64,000 nucleotides of DNA from Desulforamulus hydrothermalis Lam5 = DSM 18033 (GTDB lineage: Bacteria; Bacillota; Desulfotomaculia; Desulfotomaculales; Desulfotomaculaceae): NCBI RefSeq assembly GCF_000315365.1, contig NZ_CAOS01000008.1:124001-188000 (forward strand), written 5' to 3'. Of the stretch, positions 17,701-28,161 are shown one piece after another. The notes under the pieces were generated by a model. It was not told the origin of the DNA, did no database searches, and was given only the letters and a program-made list of their open reading frames with translations. The position numbers and the translations under genes are program-made. Every line of letters starts with the position of its first letter. Position 1 is the first letter of the stretch.

Positions 17701-20700
17701 TTAGTTGCCGCTGATCCGGGATTTATCTTTTTTATTTTCCTCAAAGGCCGCCAAAACAGCCTGTTCCCCGCTCAAGCCGGCTTCGTAGGCTCGTTTAAGG
17801 GCTTCTGTCATGCGCTTATAGTCCTTGGGAATTACCCGCACAAACTTGGGCTGCAGCAATGCCCAATTCTCCAACACCCTTTGGGCAACCGTACTGCGGG
17901 TATAGTTAAAGTGGCGCCTGATTAATTCCTGCACTTCTTTAATTTCCGCAGCATCAGACAGTTCTTCCAGCAGCACCATTTCCCGGTTGCAGCGGCCGGG
18001 GAAAGTACCGTCTTCATCCAGCACATAGGCAATTCCGCCTGACATGCCGGCTGCAAAGTTTCTGCCGGTGGAACCAAGCACTACCACCCGGCCGCCGGTC
18101 ATATATTCACAGCCATGATCGCCGACACCTTCCACCACTGCCCGGACACCGCTGTTTCTGACGCAGAACCGTTCGCCCGCCACACCCCTGATATAAGCTT
18201 CGCCGCCGGTAGCCCCGTAGAAAGCCACATTGCCAATAATGATGTTTTCTTCCGGCCTAAAAGTGGCGCCGGCAGGCGGCAGAACGATAATTTTGCCGCC
18301 GGAAAGGCCTTTGCCCAGGTAGTCGTTGGCATCCCCTTCCAGTGTCATGGTTATGCCTTTGGGAACAAATGCCCCAAAGCTTTGTCCGGCACTGCCGGTA
18401 AAGGTCAGCTGAATGGTATCTTCAGGCAAGCCGGCTGCCCCGTAACGCCTGGTAACCTCACTGCCCAGCATGGTACCAACCACCCGGTTGGTATTGCGTA
18501 TGGGCAGGCTGGCCTGCACAGGGCGGCCGTGTTCCAGGGCGGGCTGGCAAACGGGCAAAAGTTGCTGCCAATCGAGAGATTTCTCCAGCCGGTGATCCTG
18601 GGCTATGCGGCAGTATCTGCCAACGCTTTCCGGCACCGCCGGCCGGTAAAGCAGCGGGGAAAGATCCAGCCCCTTTCTTTTCCAGTGGTTAATAGCTTCG
18701 CTCACTTCCAGAACGTCTGTCCGGCCCACCATTTCATTGACTGTACGGAATCCCAGTTGAGCCATAATCTCCCGCATTTCCTGGGCAATAAAACGCATTA
18801 AGTTAATCACATGTTCCGGCTTGCCGCTGAAGTTTTTGCGCAGCTCAGGGTTTTGGGTAGCAATACCCACCGGGCAGGTATCCAGGTTGCAAACCCGCAT
18901 CATAACACAGCCCATGGCCACCAGGGGAGCGGTGGCAAAACCGTATTCCTCGGCACCCAGCAGGGTAGCAATGACCACATCCCGCCCGGTCATCAGCTTG
19001 CCGTCGGTTTCCACCACAATCCTGTCACGCAGTTTATTCAGCACCAAGGTTTGATGGGTTTCGGCCAGGCCTAACTCCCAGGGCAGCCCGGCATGCCTGA
19101 TACTGGTACGGGGCGAAGCACCGGTACCCCCATCGTAACCGCTGATCAGCACCACATCCGCCCGTCCTTTGGCCACCCCTGCGGCAATGGTTCCTACCCC
19201 CACTTCAGATACCAGTTTAACGTTGATGCGGGCCCTGGGGTTGGCGTTTTTCAAATCGTGAATTAATTGGGCCAGGTCTTCTATGGAGTAAATGTCGTGA
19301 TGGGGCGGTGGCGATATTAAGCCCACACCGGCAGTGGTGCCCCGCACTTCAGCCACCCAGGGATATACTTTGCCGCCGGGCAGTTGGCCCCCTTCGCCGG
19401 GTTTTGCCCCTTGGGCCATCTTAATTTGAATCTCGTCCGCATTAACCAGGTAGTTGCAGGTGACGCCAAATCTGCCCGAGGCCACCTGTTTTATGGCGCT
19501 GCGCCGGGAGTCACCGTTGGCATCCGGTATAAAGCGGGCCGGATCCTCTCCGCCTTCGCCGGTATTGCTCTTGCCGCCGATACGGTTCATGGCAACAGCC
19601 AAACATTCGTGGGCCTCTTTGCTGATGGATCCAAAGGACATGGCACCGGTTTTAAAACGGCGGCAGATATCCTCCACCGACTCCACTTCCTCAATGGGAA
19701 CCGGCGGCCGGTTGGATTTAAAGGCAAACAGCCCTCTGATGGTGCAATTCTTCTGCACTTCCTGATCAAGCAGGCTCGCATATTGCTTATACAGGCTGTA
19801 ATCACCGTTGCGGCAGGCCTGCTGCAAATAATAGATCACCCGGGGATTATACATGTGCTCTTCCCCGTCATGCCGCCACTGGTGGGCGGAACCTGAATCC
19901 AGGGTGTTGTCAGTTCCTGCATACGCCCTTTGGTGGCGCAGCTCCACCTCCCGGGCGATGCCGGCCAGGTCAAGGCCGCCAATGCGGGAGGAGGTCCAGG
20001 TAAAGTATTGGTCAATAACTGACCGGTGAATACCCACTGCCTCAAAGATTTGGGCCCCGCAATAACTTTGGATGGTAGAAATGCCCATCTTGGACATGAC
20101 CTTAACGACACCCTTGGTGGCCGCCTTAATGTAATTTTTGACTGCATCCCGGTACTCCACGTCCCGCAGATACCCCTGGTCAATCATTTGCTGCAGGGTG
20201 GCAAAGGCCAGATACGGGTTAATGGCATTGGCGCCGTAACCCAGCAGGACGGCAAAATGGTGTACTTCCCGGGGCTCCCCGGACTCCAGCAGCAGGCTTA
20301 CCCGGGTGCGGCTGCCTTGGCGGATCAAATGGTGGTGCAGGCCGCTTACAGCCAGCAGGGCCGGTATGGCCGCCTGTTCTCCGGTTACGCCGCGGTCGGA
20401 CAGGATCAGCAGGTTGGCGCCGTCGGCCACGGCCCGGTCGGCTGCCTGAAACAGGTTATCCAACCCTTTGGCCAGCCCCGCAGCACCTTCGGCAATATTA
20501 AAGAGTATGGGCAAAGTAACCGTTTGAAACCCTGCCCGCCGGAGGCAGCGCAGTTTGGCCAGGTCCTGGTTGCTTAAAATTGGTGTTTTGATTCTAATTC
20601 TGCGGCAGCTGTCAGGCTCCGGTTGGATCAGGTTCTTCTCCGAGCCCAGGGTGGTTTCGGTGGCGGTTATAATTTCCTCCCGGATAGCATCAATGGGCGG

Positions 20701-22290
20701 GTTGGTAACCTGAGCAAACAACTGTTTAAAGTAGTTATACAGCAACTGCGGTTTTTCTGACAGCACCGCCAGCGATGCGTCATGGCCCATGGCCCCCACC
20801 GGGTCTACGCCGTTTTTGGCCATTGGCTCCAGTATTTTCACCAGGTCCTCATGGGTGTAGCCAAAGACCTGCTGCAGCTGATTAATGTTTTCGCAGGCGG
20901 GCTGCCGGTCAGCGGGCGCTGCCGGCAGGTCTTCCAGGCTGACCATGTATTCATTGATCCATTGGCGGTAAGGATAGGCAGAGGCAATTTGCTTTTTTAG
21001 CTCCTCATCCGAGACAATCCGTCCTTCCCCGGTATCTACCAGCAGCATGCGCCCAGGCCGCAGGCGGTCTTTATAAGCCACTTTCTCCGGCGGGATATCC
21101 AGCACGCCTACTTCGGAAGCCAAAACAATCATGTCATCCTTAGTTACATAATAACGGGAAGGCCGCAAGCCGTTACGGTCCAATACCGCACCGATAATAC
21201 TGCCGTCGGTAAAGGCAATGGCCGCCGGTCCGTCCCAGGGTTCCATCAGGCAGCTGTGATACTCATAAAAGGCCTTCTTTTCGTCACTCATGCTTTCATG
21301 GTGGGACCATGGCTCGGGAATCATCATCATGGCTGCGTGGGGCAAGGAGCGTCCCGCCAGATAAAGGAACTCCAGCGTGTTGTCAAACATCAAGGAGTCG
21401 CTGCCCTCCTGGTCAATTACCGGCAAAATTTTGGCCAGATCCTCACCAAACACATCAGACCGGCACATGGCCTGGCGGGCGTGCATCCAGTTGACATTGC
21501 CGCGCAAGGTATTAATCTCACCGTTGTGAATTAAATAGCGGTAAGGGTGGGCCCGTTCCCAACTGGGGAAAGTATTGGTGGAAAAACGGGAATGTACCAG
21601 CGCCAGGGCAATTTTGATTTGCGGGTCCTGCAAATCAAGGTAGAATTTGTTTAATTGGTCCGGCGTCAGCATGCCCTTGTAAACAACGGTACGGGAGGAC
21701 AGGCTGGCAAAATAAAAGGTTTCTCCTTCATTTAATAACGACCGGCGCGCTTCTTTACGGGCGCGCTTGCGGATTACATACAGTTTCCTTTCAAAAGCCA
21801 AGTTATCGGTTAACTGTGCATGAGCCGCCAAAAATACCTGCCAAATGGCAGGCTGAGCCATTTTGGCTGTTTCGCCAAGCATGGCATTGTTTACGGGAAC
21901 TTCGCGCCAGCCCAGCAGGGTTTGGCCTTCCTCCTGCACTATCCGCTCCAAAAGACGCCGGCAGGCAGCCCGGCGGTTTGGGTCGGTGGGCAAGAAAAGC
22001 ATACCCACGGCGTACTGTCCGGCGGCCGGCAATTGTATATTTAACTTGGCGCACTCTTTGACAAAGAACTCATGGGGTAGCTGCATCAGGATACCGGCCC
22101 CGTCACCTGTATCAGGCTCCGCCCCCTGGCCACCGCGGTGGTCAAGATTCACCAGCAGGTTCAGGGCCTGCTGTAAAATTTCGTTAGACTTTTTCCCCTT
22201 AATATTGGCTACAAAGCCAATACCGCAGGCATCGTGTTCAAATTGCGGGTCGTATAAACCCTGTTGGCGGGGAAATCCGGCACTAGTCAT
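17701..22290 (-). CDS. gltB: glutamate synthase large subunit
   Basis: A 1529-residue enzyme that makes two glutamates from glutamine and 2-oxoglutarate. It carries a class-II amidotransferase domain whose catalytic Cys22 (DACGIGF) is exposed after removal of a short propeptide. A central domain, the FMN-binding synthase domain with [13 protein letters not shown], and the 3Fe-4S motif CNLDTCPVG follow, and a GXGXG beta-helix domain closes the protein. The start at 22290 follows AAAGGGCAGG. It leads the gltBD operon and follows glnA1 after 149 bases, with a 14-bp palindrome in between. Confidence 0.97.
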   Translation of the reverse strand: MTSAGFPRQQGLYDPQFEHDACGIGFVANIKGKKSNEILQQALNLLVNLDHRGGQGAEPDTGDGAGILMQLPHEFFVKECAKLNIQLPAAGQYAVGMLFLPTDPNRRAACRRLLERIVQEEGQTLLGWREVPVNNAMLGETAKMAQPAIWQVFLAAHAQLTDNLAFERKLYVIRKRARKEARRSLLNEGETFYFASLSSRTVVYKGMLTPDQLNKFYLDLQDPQIKIALALVHSRFSTNTFPSWERAHPYRYLIHNGEINTLRGNVNWMHARQAMCRSDVFGEDLAKILPVIDQEGSDSLMFDNTLEFLYLAGRSLPHAAMMMIPEPWSHHESMSDEKKAFYEYHSCLMEPWDGPAAIAFTDGSIIGAVLDRNGLRPSRYYVTKDDMIVLASEVGVLDIPPEKVAYKDRLRPGRMLLVDTGEGRIVSDEELKKQIASAYPYRQWINEYMVSLEDLPAAPADRQPACENINQLQQVFGYTHEDLVKILEPMAKNGVDPVGAMGHDASLAVLSEKPQLLYNYFKQLFAQVTNPPIDAIREEIITATETTLGSEKNLIQPEPDSCRRIRIKTPILSNQDLAKLRCLRRAGFQTVTLPILFNIAEGAAGLAKGLDNLFQAADRAVADGANLLILSDRGVTGEQAAIPALLAVSGLHHHLIRQGSRTRVSLLLESGEPREVHHFAVLLGYGANAINPYLAFATLQQMIDQGYLRDVEYRDAVKNYIKAATKGVVKVMSKMGISTIQSYCGAQIFEAVGIHRSVIDQYFTWTSSRIGGLDLAGIAREVELRHQRAYAGTDNTLDSGSAHQWRHDGEEHMYNPRVIYYLQQACRNGDYSLYKQYASLLDQEVQKNCTIRGLFAFKSNRPPVPIEEVESVEDICRRFKTGAMSFGSISKEAHECLAVAMNRIGGKSNTGEGGEDPARFIPDANGDSRRSAIKQVASGRFGVTCNYLVNADEIQIKMAQGAKPGEGGQLPGGKVYPWVAEVRGTTAGVGLISPPPHHDIYSIEDLAQLIHDLKNANPRARINVKLVSEVGVGTIAAGVAKGRADVVLISGYDGGTGASPRTSIRHAGLPWELGLAETHQTLVLNKLRDRIVVETDGKLMTGRDVVIATLLGAEEYGFATAPLVAMGCVMMRVCNLDTCPVGIATQNPELRKNFSGKPEHVINLMRFIAQEMREIMAQLGFRTVNEMVGRTDVLEVSEAINHWKRKGLDLSPLLYRPAVPESVGRYCRIAQDHRLEKSLDWQQLLPVCQPALEHGRPVQASLPIRNTNRVVGTMLGSEVTRRYGAAGLPEDTIQLTFTGSAGQSFGAFVPKGITMTLEGDANDYLGKGLSGGKIIVLPPAGATFRPEENIIIGNVAFYGATGGEAYIRGVAGERFCVRNSGVRAVVEGVGDHGCEYMTGGRVVVLGSTGRNFAAGMSGGIAYVLDEDGTFPGRCNREMVLLEELSDAAEIKEVQELIRRHFNYTRSTVAQRVLENWALLQPKFVRVIPKDYKRMTEALKRAYEAGLSGEQAVLAAFEENKKDKSRISGN

Positions 22291-22333
22291 GTTAAAACAC
22301 CTGCCCTTTCCAAAAACTGCACAATATTAATTT

Positions 22334-22347
22334 ACAGAATATTCTGT
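22334..22347. promoter_or_regulatory. perfect 14-bp palindrome upstream of gltB
   Basis: ACAGAATATTCTGT is fully symmetrical and lies 44 bases before the gltB start, in an AT-rich stretch suited to a promoter. It does not match the TnrA/GlnR consensus. Operator function is inferred. Confidence 0.45.
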
Positions 22348-22439
22348 ATATATTTAGGGATAAGGAGGCCCGGGCTAAGGCAAACCCTCTGTGAGCGGCG
22401 CTAGCCGGGCCAAACCTTACTTTTTCTAATAAAAATGTA

Positions 22440-23774
22440 TTAGAATTTGGTGAGATATTCTTCCAACTCCCAGGGGCTTACCTGCATCCGGTAGCGATCC
22501 CACTCAATGGTTTTGGCTTCCATATATCTTTCAAAAATATGCGGCCCCAGTGCTTCTTTAATTACTTCATCGGCAGCCAGGGCTTTTAAAGCCTCCGCCA
22601 GGTTCTCCGGCAGGTTGCCAATACCCAGGGCCTGGCGCTCTGCCAGGGTCATTTCATAAATGTTCCTGTCACAGGGCGGCGGCGGTACCATCTTCTTCTT
22701 AATACCGTCCAGACCGGCCTTTAAGCAAACGGCCAGCGCCAAATAGGGGTTGCAGGAAGGATCCGGGCTGCGCAATTCAATGCGGGTGGACATCCCCCGT
22801 TTAGCCGGAATACGAATTAGCGGGCTGCGGTTGCGGGATGACCAGGCCACATAGACCGGCGCTTCGTAACCGGAAACCAGACGCTTGTATGAGTTGACAG
22901 TGGGGTTGGTAATGGCCGAAATGGCCTGGATATGGTTCATCAGCCCGGCAATATATTGCATGCTTACTTCACTCATGCCAATGGGAGCATTGGGATCATA
23001 AAAGGCATTCTGGCCATCCATGGTAATCAGGGACTGGTTTAAGTGCATGCCGGAACCGGCCATGCCAAAAACCGGCTTGGGCATAAAGGTGGCATGCAAA
23101 CCGTGGCGCTGGGCAATGGTGCGCACAGCCAGCTTGAAGGTAACAATTTTATCCGCAACATCCAGGGCATCGGAATATTTAAAGTCGATTTCGTGCTGAC
23201 CCGGTGCCACTTCATGGTGGGAAGCCTCTATTTCAAACCCCATCTGTTCCAGGGTTAAGACCATATCCCGGCGGGCGTCTTCCCCCAGGTCGATGGGTGT
23301 CATATCAAAGTAACCGGCCCGGTCATGGGTTTTGGTGGTAGGACGCCCGTCGGCATCCACATGGAATAAGAAAAACTCCGCCTCAGGCCCTACATTCATG
23401 GTGTACCCCATTTCGGCCGCTTCAGCAATGGCCCGGCGCAGGGCATAACGGGGGTCACCGATAAAAGGGGTGCCGTCCGGATTATAAATATCACAAATCA
23501 GGCGGGCCACTGCACCCTCCCGCGGTTTCCAGGGAAATACCACAAAGGTGTTGGGATCCGGCCGCAGGTACATATCCGATTCTTCAATGCGCACAAAACC
23601 CTCAATGGAGGAGCCGTCAAACATCATTTCTCCTTCCAGGGCTTTATCAAGCTGCTCAACGGTGATGGCGACGTTTTTTAATACCCCGAAAATGTCGGTA
23701 AACTGCAAGCGGATAAACTTTACATGTAGGTCCTTACACAATTGCCTAACATCGTCGTTAGTCAGTTTAGCCAC
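22440..23774 (-). CDS. glnA: glutamine synthetase, type I-alpha
   Basis: A 444-residue GSI enzyme that condenses glutamate and ammonium with ATP. All active-site motifs are intact: MFDGSS (ammonium site), [25 protein letters not shown] (metal His), GYEAP (flap Glu) and RIELRSPD (metal Glu). There is no adenylylation tyrosine loop, as expected for the alpha subtype of Firmicutes, which is regulated by feedback inhibition. It starts at GTG 23774 behind AGAAAGGTG. An ANTAR-type leader with terminator precedes it, and gltBD follows. It is very similar to glnA2 next door. Confidence 0.96.
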   Translation of the reverse strand: MAKLTNDDVRQLCKDLHVKFIRLQFTDIFGVLKNVAITVEQLDKALEGEMMFDGSSIEGFVRIEESDMYLRPDPNTFVVFPWKPREGAVARLICDIYNPDGTPFIGDPRYALRRAIAEAAEMGYTMNVGPEAEFFLFHVDADGRPTTKTHDRAGYFDMTPIDLGEDARRDMVLTLEQMGFEIEASHHEVAPGQHEIDFKYSDALDVADKIVTFKLAVRTIAQRHGLHATFMPKPVFGMAGSGMHLNQSLITMDGQNAFYDPNAPIGMSEVSMQYIAGLMNHIQAISAITNPTVNSYKRLVSGYEAPVYVAWSSRNRSPLIRIPAKRGMSTRIELRSPDPSCNPYLALAVCLKAGLDGIKKKMVPPPPCDRNIYEMTLAERQALGIGNLPENLAEALKALAADEVIKEALGPHIFERYMEAKTIEWDRYRMQVSPWELEEYLTKF

Positions 23775-23825
23775 AATAACACACCTTTCTGCTAAAATTT
23801 ACAAGAAGTATTATATCACATAAAC

Positions 23826-23906
23826 AAAAAAACCTACACGCAGGGCATGAAAAAACTTACCCGCTGCAGGCCTCGTTGCCTAATAACCAAGCACACCGTT
23901 GTGCTT
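23826..23906 (-). promoter_or_regulatory. ANTAR-type dual-hairpin leader and terminator, glnA1
   Basis: On the minus strand P1 is AAGCAC-AACGGT-GTGCTT (23906-23889) and P2 is AGGC-AACGAG-GCCT (23881-23868). Both have six-base loops with A at position 1 and G at position 4. The 3' arm of P2 is the start of the terminator stem CCTGCAG...CTGC...AGG, which ends in TTTTTTT (to 23826). P2 and the terminator are therefore mutually exclusive, the known ANTAR antitermination layout. Confidence 0.88.
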
Positions 23907-24020
23907 TATGCAATTGTAATATCAGTATAGCAAATTTTCAACAGAAATCCATACCCTGCCCTCAAGAATTATGTATACTTTTTCAAACAAAAAAGGTAAA
24001 CCTTACCCAGGCGGGTAAGG

Positions 24021-24285
24021 TCAGACGAAGACAAAGGTTGTAAAACAAAGTGAGGTGGTTTTATGGTCCCCTGTCGGCGACCTGTCGAAGCACCGGTCAC
24101 AGCACCTGATGAGCGAAAGGAGCCATTGGGGGCGCCCACAGGATGTGGGCGCCCAGGCGAACCGGGCCAGAAGGGCCCGTTTGAGGCGACCCCAAGGGCC
24201 ACCGTAGCGAATCATAGTGCTGTCGGTGCGTAGACCGGAGCCAAAGGGGATCATAAACCACCGTTAATATTTTCCGGCGGCAAAT
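24021..24285 (-). repeat. fold-back repeat element, copy 2 (one flank decayed)
   Basis: About 265 bp, minus orientation, with the same fold-back blocks and body as copy 1. It lies between glnA2 (stop at 24294) and the glnA1 leader. The distal flank is an intact terminator, ACCTTACCC...GGGTAAGGT plus TTTTTT (24021-23989, read minus). The proximal end near glnA2 is degraded: only a GTAAGAT-like remnant of the expected second hairpin is left, and the TCAGAGTGT terminus is lost. Confidence 0.82.
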
Positions 24286-24293
24286 CTTACTAC

Positions 24294-25628
24294 CTAGTAC
24301 ATGGTCAGGTACTTCTTAATTTCCCATTCGTGAACAGTGGTTCGGAAATCATCCCACTCTTCCATTTTGCCTTCCACAAAGCGGTTTAAGATGTGATCCC
24401 CCAGCACGGATGAGATAACCGGGTTGGCCTGCAGTTCCTTGACGGCCTCGTGCAAGCTGGCCGGCAGACTCACAATGCCCTCCGCCGCCCGCTGGGCCGC
24501 ATCCATATGGTAAATATTGCTTTCGGTAGGAGCCGGAGGGGTAATTTTATTTTTTATACCGTCTAATCCTGCCTTTAAAGCAGCCGCAATGGCCAGGTAG
24601 GGGTTGCAGGCCGGGTCAGGGTTGCGCAGCTCCACCCGGGTGGACATGCCCCGTTTGGCCGGGATACGGATTAAGCTGCTGCGGTTGGCCAATGACCAGG
24701 CCACATAGCAGGGCGCCTCGTAGCCGGGTACCAGCCGCTTGTAGGAGTTTACGCTGGAATTGGTAAGAGCAGCAAAAGCCCGGGCATGCTTAATTAAACC
24801 ACCGATATAGTATTTTGCGGTTTCACTCAGTTGATCCGGTGTGTCGGGATCATAAAAAGCATTCTGGCCATCCAGGGTAAACAATGATTGGTTCATATGC
24901 ATGCCGGAGCCGTTGATGCCGAAGATCGGCTTAGGCATAAAGGTGGCATGCAAACCATGCCGCTGGGCAATGGTACGCACCACAAACTTAAAGGTCATAA
25001 TTTTATCCGCCACATCCAAGGCATCTGAATATTTAAAATCTATCTCGTGCTGGCCGGGTGCTACTTCGTGGTGTGAAGCCTCAATTTCAAAACCCATTTC
25101 TTCTAATGTCAATACCATAAAGCGCCGGGCATTTTCGCCCATGTCAACGGGAGTCATGTCAAAATAACCGGCCTGGTCATGGGTTTGCGTGGTGGGGCGG
25201 CCTTCCTTGTCTACATGAAACAGGAAAAACTCACACTCGGGTCCCACATTCATGGTGTAGCCCATTTCCTTTGCCTCGGCCAGCACTTTTTTCAGGGCAT
25301 AACGGGGGCAGCCTTCAAAGGGGGTGCCGTTAGGGTTGTAGATATCGCAAATCAACCGGGCCACCGCTCCTTCCCGGGGCCGCCAGGGAAATACCACAAA
25401 GGTATTTGGGTCCGGCCGGAGATACATATCCGATTCCTCGATGCGGGTAAAACCGTGAATAGAGGATCCGTCAAACATCAGCTCGCCGTCCAGGGCCTTT
25501 TCCAGTTGTTCAACGGTAATTGCCACGTTTTTTAATACTCCGAAAATATCTGTAAACTGCAAGCGGATAAATTTAACTCCCATCTCCCGGGCCTTTTCCA
25601 GTACTTCTTTTTTGGTAAAAGCGTCCAT
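24294..25628 (-). CDS. glnA: glutamine synthetase, type I-alpha (second copy)
   Basis: A 444-residue GSI enzyme with the full catalytic set: [43 protein letters not shown] and RVELRNPD. It is closely related to glnA1 and reads like a duplicate rather than a divergent isozyme. I start it at ATG 25628 (MDAFTKKEV) behind AAAGGTGGAG. It has its own ANTAR-type leader and follows the gene for an ANTAR regulator, so it may be made both from its own promoter and by read-through. Confidence 0.95.
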   Translation of the reverse strand: MDAFTKKEVLEKAREMGVKFIRLQFTDIFGVLKNVAITVEQLEKALDGELMFDGSSIHGFTRIEESDMYLRPDPNTFVVFPWRPREGAVARLICDIYNPNGTPFEGCPRYALKKVLAEAKEMGYTMNVGPECEFFLFHVDKEGRPTTQTHDQAGYFDMTPVDMGENARRFMVLTLEEMGFEIEASHHEVAPGQHEIDFKYSDALDVADKIMTFKFVVRTIAQRHGLHATFMPKPIFGINGSGMHMNQSLFTLDGQNAFYDPDTPDQLSETAKYYIGGLIKHARAFAALTNSSVNSYKRLVPGYEAPCYVAWSLANRSSLIRIPAKRGMSTRVELRNPDPACNPYLAIAAALKAGLDGIKNKITPPAPTESNIYHMDAAQRAAEGIVSLPASLHEAVKELQANPVISSVLGDHILNRFVEGKMEEWDDFRTTVHEWEIKKYLTMY

Positions 25629-25655
25629 GTTTCTCCACCTTTCTTGGTTTTTAAT

Positions 25656-25737
25656 AAAAAATAAAACGCCCCATGATGAAGGGACAGTGCTTATCCCTCC
25701 ACCAACAGGCGCCATTGCCGCGGACATCATTGTACCG
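25656..25737 (-). promoter_or_regulatory. ANTAR-type dual-hairpin leader and terminator, glnA2
   Basis: P1 is CGGTAC-AATGAT-GTCCG (25737-25721, one bulged T) and P2 is GGC-AATGGC-GCC (25719-25708). Both loops have A1 and G4. The 3' arm of P2 begins the terminator: CGCC...GAGGGA...TCCCTTC...GGCG, then TTTTATTTTTT. The P2 core is identical to that of the asnB leader. Confidence 0.85.
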
Positions 25738-25769
25738 ATTTAGTTTTTCAATTGTCTGGTTGATTAGGT

Positions 25770-26357
25770 TTATTTAATGCTGTGCGCTAAAATAATCGCT
25801 TCCGCCACAGCCCGCATGGAAATGCGCTTGTTCATACTCTGCCTTTGCATGCGTTTATATGCTTCTTCTTCGCTTAGTTTCATGGTTTGCATCAGAATAC
25901 CCTTGGCTTTTTCCACCAGTTTTCGGGTTTCCAGGGTGTCCCGCAGGTCTTTGAGCTGTTTTTCCAGTTTAACAATTTCCTGATAATTAGCTAATGCTAA
26001 TTCCACTGCCGGCCATAAGGCATGTTCCTCCACAGGTTTTTGGAGTATGCTGAATACCCGGGCCTCCCGCGCTTTCTCGATGGTATCCTGCCGCAAGTAA
26101 TCGGTAGTTAAAATTACCGGCCCCAACTGATCTTCATACATAATACGGGCTACCTCCAGGCCGCTGATACCCTGCAAACAATCCTGAATGATTAACAAAT
26201 CCGGGTGTCGGTTGCGCACCAATTGCAGCGCACCGGGACCGTCAGAAGCATCTCCCACAACAAGGCAGCCCAGTTTTCCTAGCAAGGTTTTGATATGCTT
26301 GCACCACGCCTCATCTGCATCTACGATGACAATTCGTGGATTCGCCACCGGGATCAC
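25770..26357 (-). CDS. ANTAR-domain response regulator, atypical receiver
   Basis: A 195-residue protein with an N-terminal receiver-like domain (about 7-120), a coiled-coil linker and a C-terminal ANTAR RNA-binding domain (about 135-192; RKLVEKAKGILM, AYKRMQRQSM, RAVAEAII). ANTAR proteins bind paired hexaloop hairpins and stop terminators forming. The phosphoacceptor position holds Gln58 (LLIIQD, with Asp one residue later), while the acidic pocket (VDADE) and Lys107 remain, so ordinary phosphorylation is doubtful. Its own leader is an ANTAR-type site, implying autoregulation. No sensor kinase is adjacent. Confidence 0.92.
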   Translation of the reverse strand: MIPVANPRIVIVDADEAWCKHIKTLLGKLGCLVVGDASDGPGALQLVRNRHPDLLIIQDCLQGISGLEVARIMYEDQLGPVILTTDYLRQDTIEKAREARVFSILQKPVEEHALWPAVELALANYQEIVKLEKQLKDLRDTLETRKLVEKAKGILMQTMKLSEEEAYKRMQRQSMNKRISMRAVAEAIILAHSIK

Positions 26358-26368
26358 CTCTCAAACGC

Positions 26369-26434
26369 AAAAAGCCCAGACAGGTACACCACCTGTCCGG
26401 GCAACATTGCCATGATAAGATACATCATTGTATC
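26369..26434 (-). promoter_or_regulatory. ANTAR-type dual-hairpin leader and terminator, autoregulatory
   Basis: P1 is GATAC-AATGAT-GTATC (26434-26419) and P2 is GGC-AATGTT-GCC (26411-26400). Both loops have A1 and G4. The 3' arm of P2 starts the strong terminator GCCCGGACAGGT...ACCTGTCTGGGC plus TTTTT. It ends 12 bases before the ANTAR gene. Confidence 0.9.
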
Positions 26435-26524
26435 CCTTGTATTCAACTATAGCTGTATTATAGAGTACCTTTGATAATCAGTCAATAGTCTTTAGTCAAG
26501 TATACACAATCCGGCCGGGAAGGG

Positions 26525-28102
26525 TTAGCCAAGAATTTGCTCCACTTCGTCGGCATCAGCTTCCATAACGTATTTAATGCCGCTGATCTGAGCTGCTTCC
26601 GGGGTTAAAGCCACCAGGTCATCCCGGGTAATGTATTCCAGGCTGAACTTGCGGGCGCCGCACATAAATTGGCGCAGGCCCTGGGCCAGGCGCTCAAAGT
26701 AGGTGTAAACGCCAATGGCGCCTACCGGCAGGTCGGCAAAGCGATCGCCCAGTTTTTCCTTCAAGGCGGATGCGTTAATGAAGATTTGCTCCAGGTTTTC
26801 GCCGTACTTCTTATACTCATTGGGAACCTTGCCGCTCTTCAGCATTTCACCGATATTCTTGCCCACCATGGCAGCGGTAAGAGCGGAACGTGCCATGCCA
26901 ATAGCCTTCACATAGGGGGCACTCATGGCAAAGCCTTTGAACATATGGTCTTCCAGAGTGAAGCCGCCGGCAATGGCGATGGGCGGTACATATTCGCCCT
27001 TGGCAGCCAGTTTATCGCAGTATTGGGTCAGCAGCGACTGGATGTATACCGTGGGTACGCCCCATTCATTCATCATGCGCCAGGGGCTCATGCCGGTACC
27101 GCCGCCGGCGCCGTCCACTGTCAGCAGGTCAATCTTAGCCAGCGAAGCAAACTTAACGGCCCGGGCCAGGTCTGCCGGACGGTAAGCACCGGTTTTTAAG
27201 AAAATATACTTGGCCCCGGCTGCCCGCAGTTCTTCTACCCGCTTCAAGAAACCTTCTTCAGTAACCATACCGATACGGGAGTGCCGTTCAAACTCTTTAA
27301 AGGCACCGGCTTGATAGGCTTCTTGCACTTTGGGGTCTTCCGGGTTGGGCAACACGATATAGCCGCGGCCCTTTAACTGCAGTGCCCGTTCCAGTGTGTT
27401 CAGTTTTACTTCGCCGCCGATGTCTTTGGCGCCCTGGCCCCATTTAATTTCTACCGCTTCAACGCCCAGTTTTTCAATGGCATATTCCTGCACGCCCAGG
27501 TTGGTATCTTCCACGTTGGCCTGCACAGCAATAAATCCTGCCCCTTGATACCATTCCTGGAAGTCTTTGACACGTTTGGCCAGGTTGGGGGAATGAACGA
27601 CACGTCCGTTTTTAATTTCTACATTGGGGTCCATGGCGCAGACGTTTTCGCCGATGGCAATACCGGCACCGGAAATGGCACAGCCGGCTGCCAGGTGGTC
27701 CCAGTTATCTGCAGCCACGTTGGTGGAACCCATAGCTGCCACTACAATGGGGGTGGACAGCTTGAGGTCTTTGTTGGCACCCAGGTAGGTATCCAGGTTT
27801 ACTGCCGGGAAAATAGCCTTATCGGGGTCCGCTTCGATACCATGGGCTCCTACTGCGGTACCCATAATATTAAAGTGTGAATAATCAATGGGATAGTCCT
27901 TTTGGGAAGCGGATGTAATCTTGCCAAAGGGCTGGGGATAAAGAACCTCTTTGCCCCGGACGGCTGATTTGCCTATTTCGCAAAAGCCCGGGCAGCCGTC
28001 CAAACAGGTGGTGCACATGCCGCTGAAAGGACAGTAGCTTTCGGGTGTGCGCAGTTTGGTGAGAGTAGCGGTACTGGCGTTGGTGCCTTTACTGTAAGTC
28101 AT
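26525..28102 (-). CDS. FMN-dependent glutamate synthase-family protein
   Basis: A 525-residue protein related to the FMN-binding synthase domain of glutamate synthase, as in the stand-alone archaeal-type proteins. The N-terminus has a cysteine cluster, CPFSGMCTTC followed by CPGFC (about residues 24-41), likely an Fe-S site. The TIM-barrel part contains VDGAGGGTGMSPW and AIAGGF, typical of the FMN site. It has no glutaminase domain, so it would need ammonia or a partner. It follows glnA3 after 59 bases, which suggests a shared transcript and a joint role in nitrogen transfer; the true substrate is unknown. Confidence 0.82.
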   Translation of the reverse strand: MTYSKGTNASTATLTKLRTPESYCPFSGMCTTCLDGCPGFCEIGKSAVRGKEVLYPQPFGKITSASQKDYPIDYSHFNIMGTAVGAHGIEADPDKAIFPAVNLDTYLGANKDLKLSTPIVVAAMGSTNVAADNWDHLAAGCAISGAGIAIGENVCAMDPNVEIKNGRVVHSPNLAKRVKDFQEWYQGAGFIAVQANVEDTNLGVQEYAIEKLGVEAVEIKWGQGAKDIGGEVKLNTLERALQLKGRGYIVLPNPEDPKVQEAYQAGAFKEFERHSRIGMVTEEGFLKRVEELRAAGAKYIFLKTGAYRPADLARAVKFASLAKIDLLTVDGAGGGTGMSPWRMMNEWGVPTVYIQSLLTQYCDKLAAKGEYVPPIAIAGGFTLEDHMFKGFAMSAPYVKAIGMARSALTAAMVGKNIGEMLKSGKVPNEYKKYGENLEQIFINASALKEKLGDRFADLPVGAIGVYTYFERLAQGLRQFMCGARKFSLEYITRDDLVALTPEAAQISGIKYVMEADADEVEQILG

Positions 28103-28161
28103 TACTAATACCTCCTGAACATGTTTTTATTTTTTAAGAAGGCTATACCTTCAATTTTTGC

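Noticed and set aside
22290-22350. TnrA/GlnR box upstream of gltB
   Set aside because: No TGTnA-N7-TnACA match was found; the only strong symmetry is ACAGAATATTCTGT.
22290-22439. ANTAR-type leader for gltB
   Set aside because: A CCCGGGCTA/TAGCCGGG hairpin exists, but there are no A1/G4 hexaloops and no U-tract; it more likely belongs to the 3' end of glnA1.
24294-25730. Start of glnA2 at 25730
   Set aside because: The extension would be translated through the terminator leader; ATG 25628 has a ribosome site and matches the family start.
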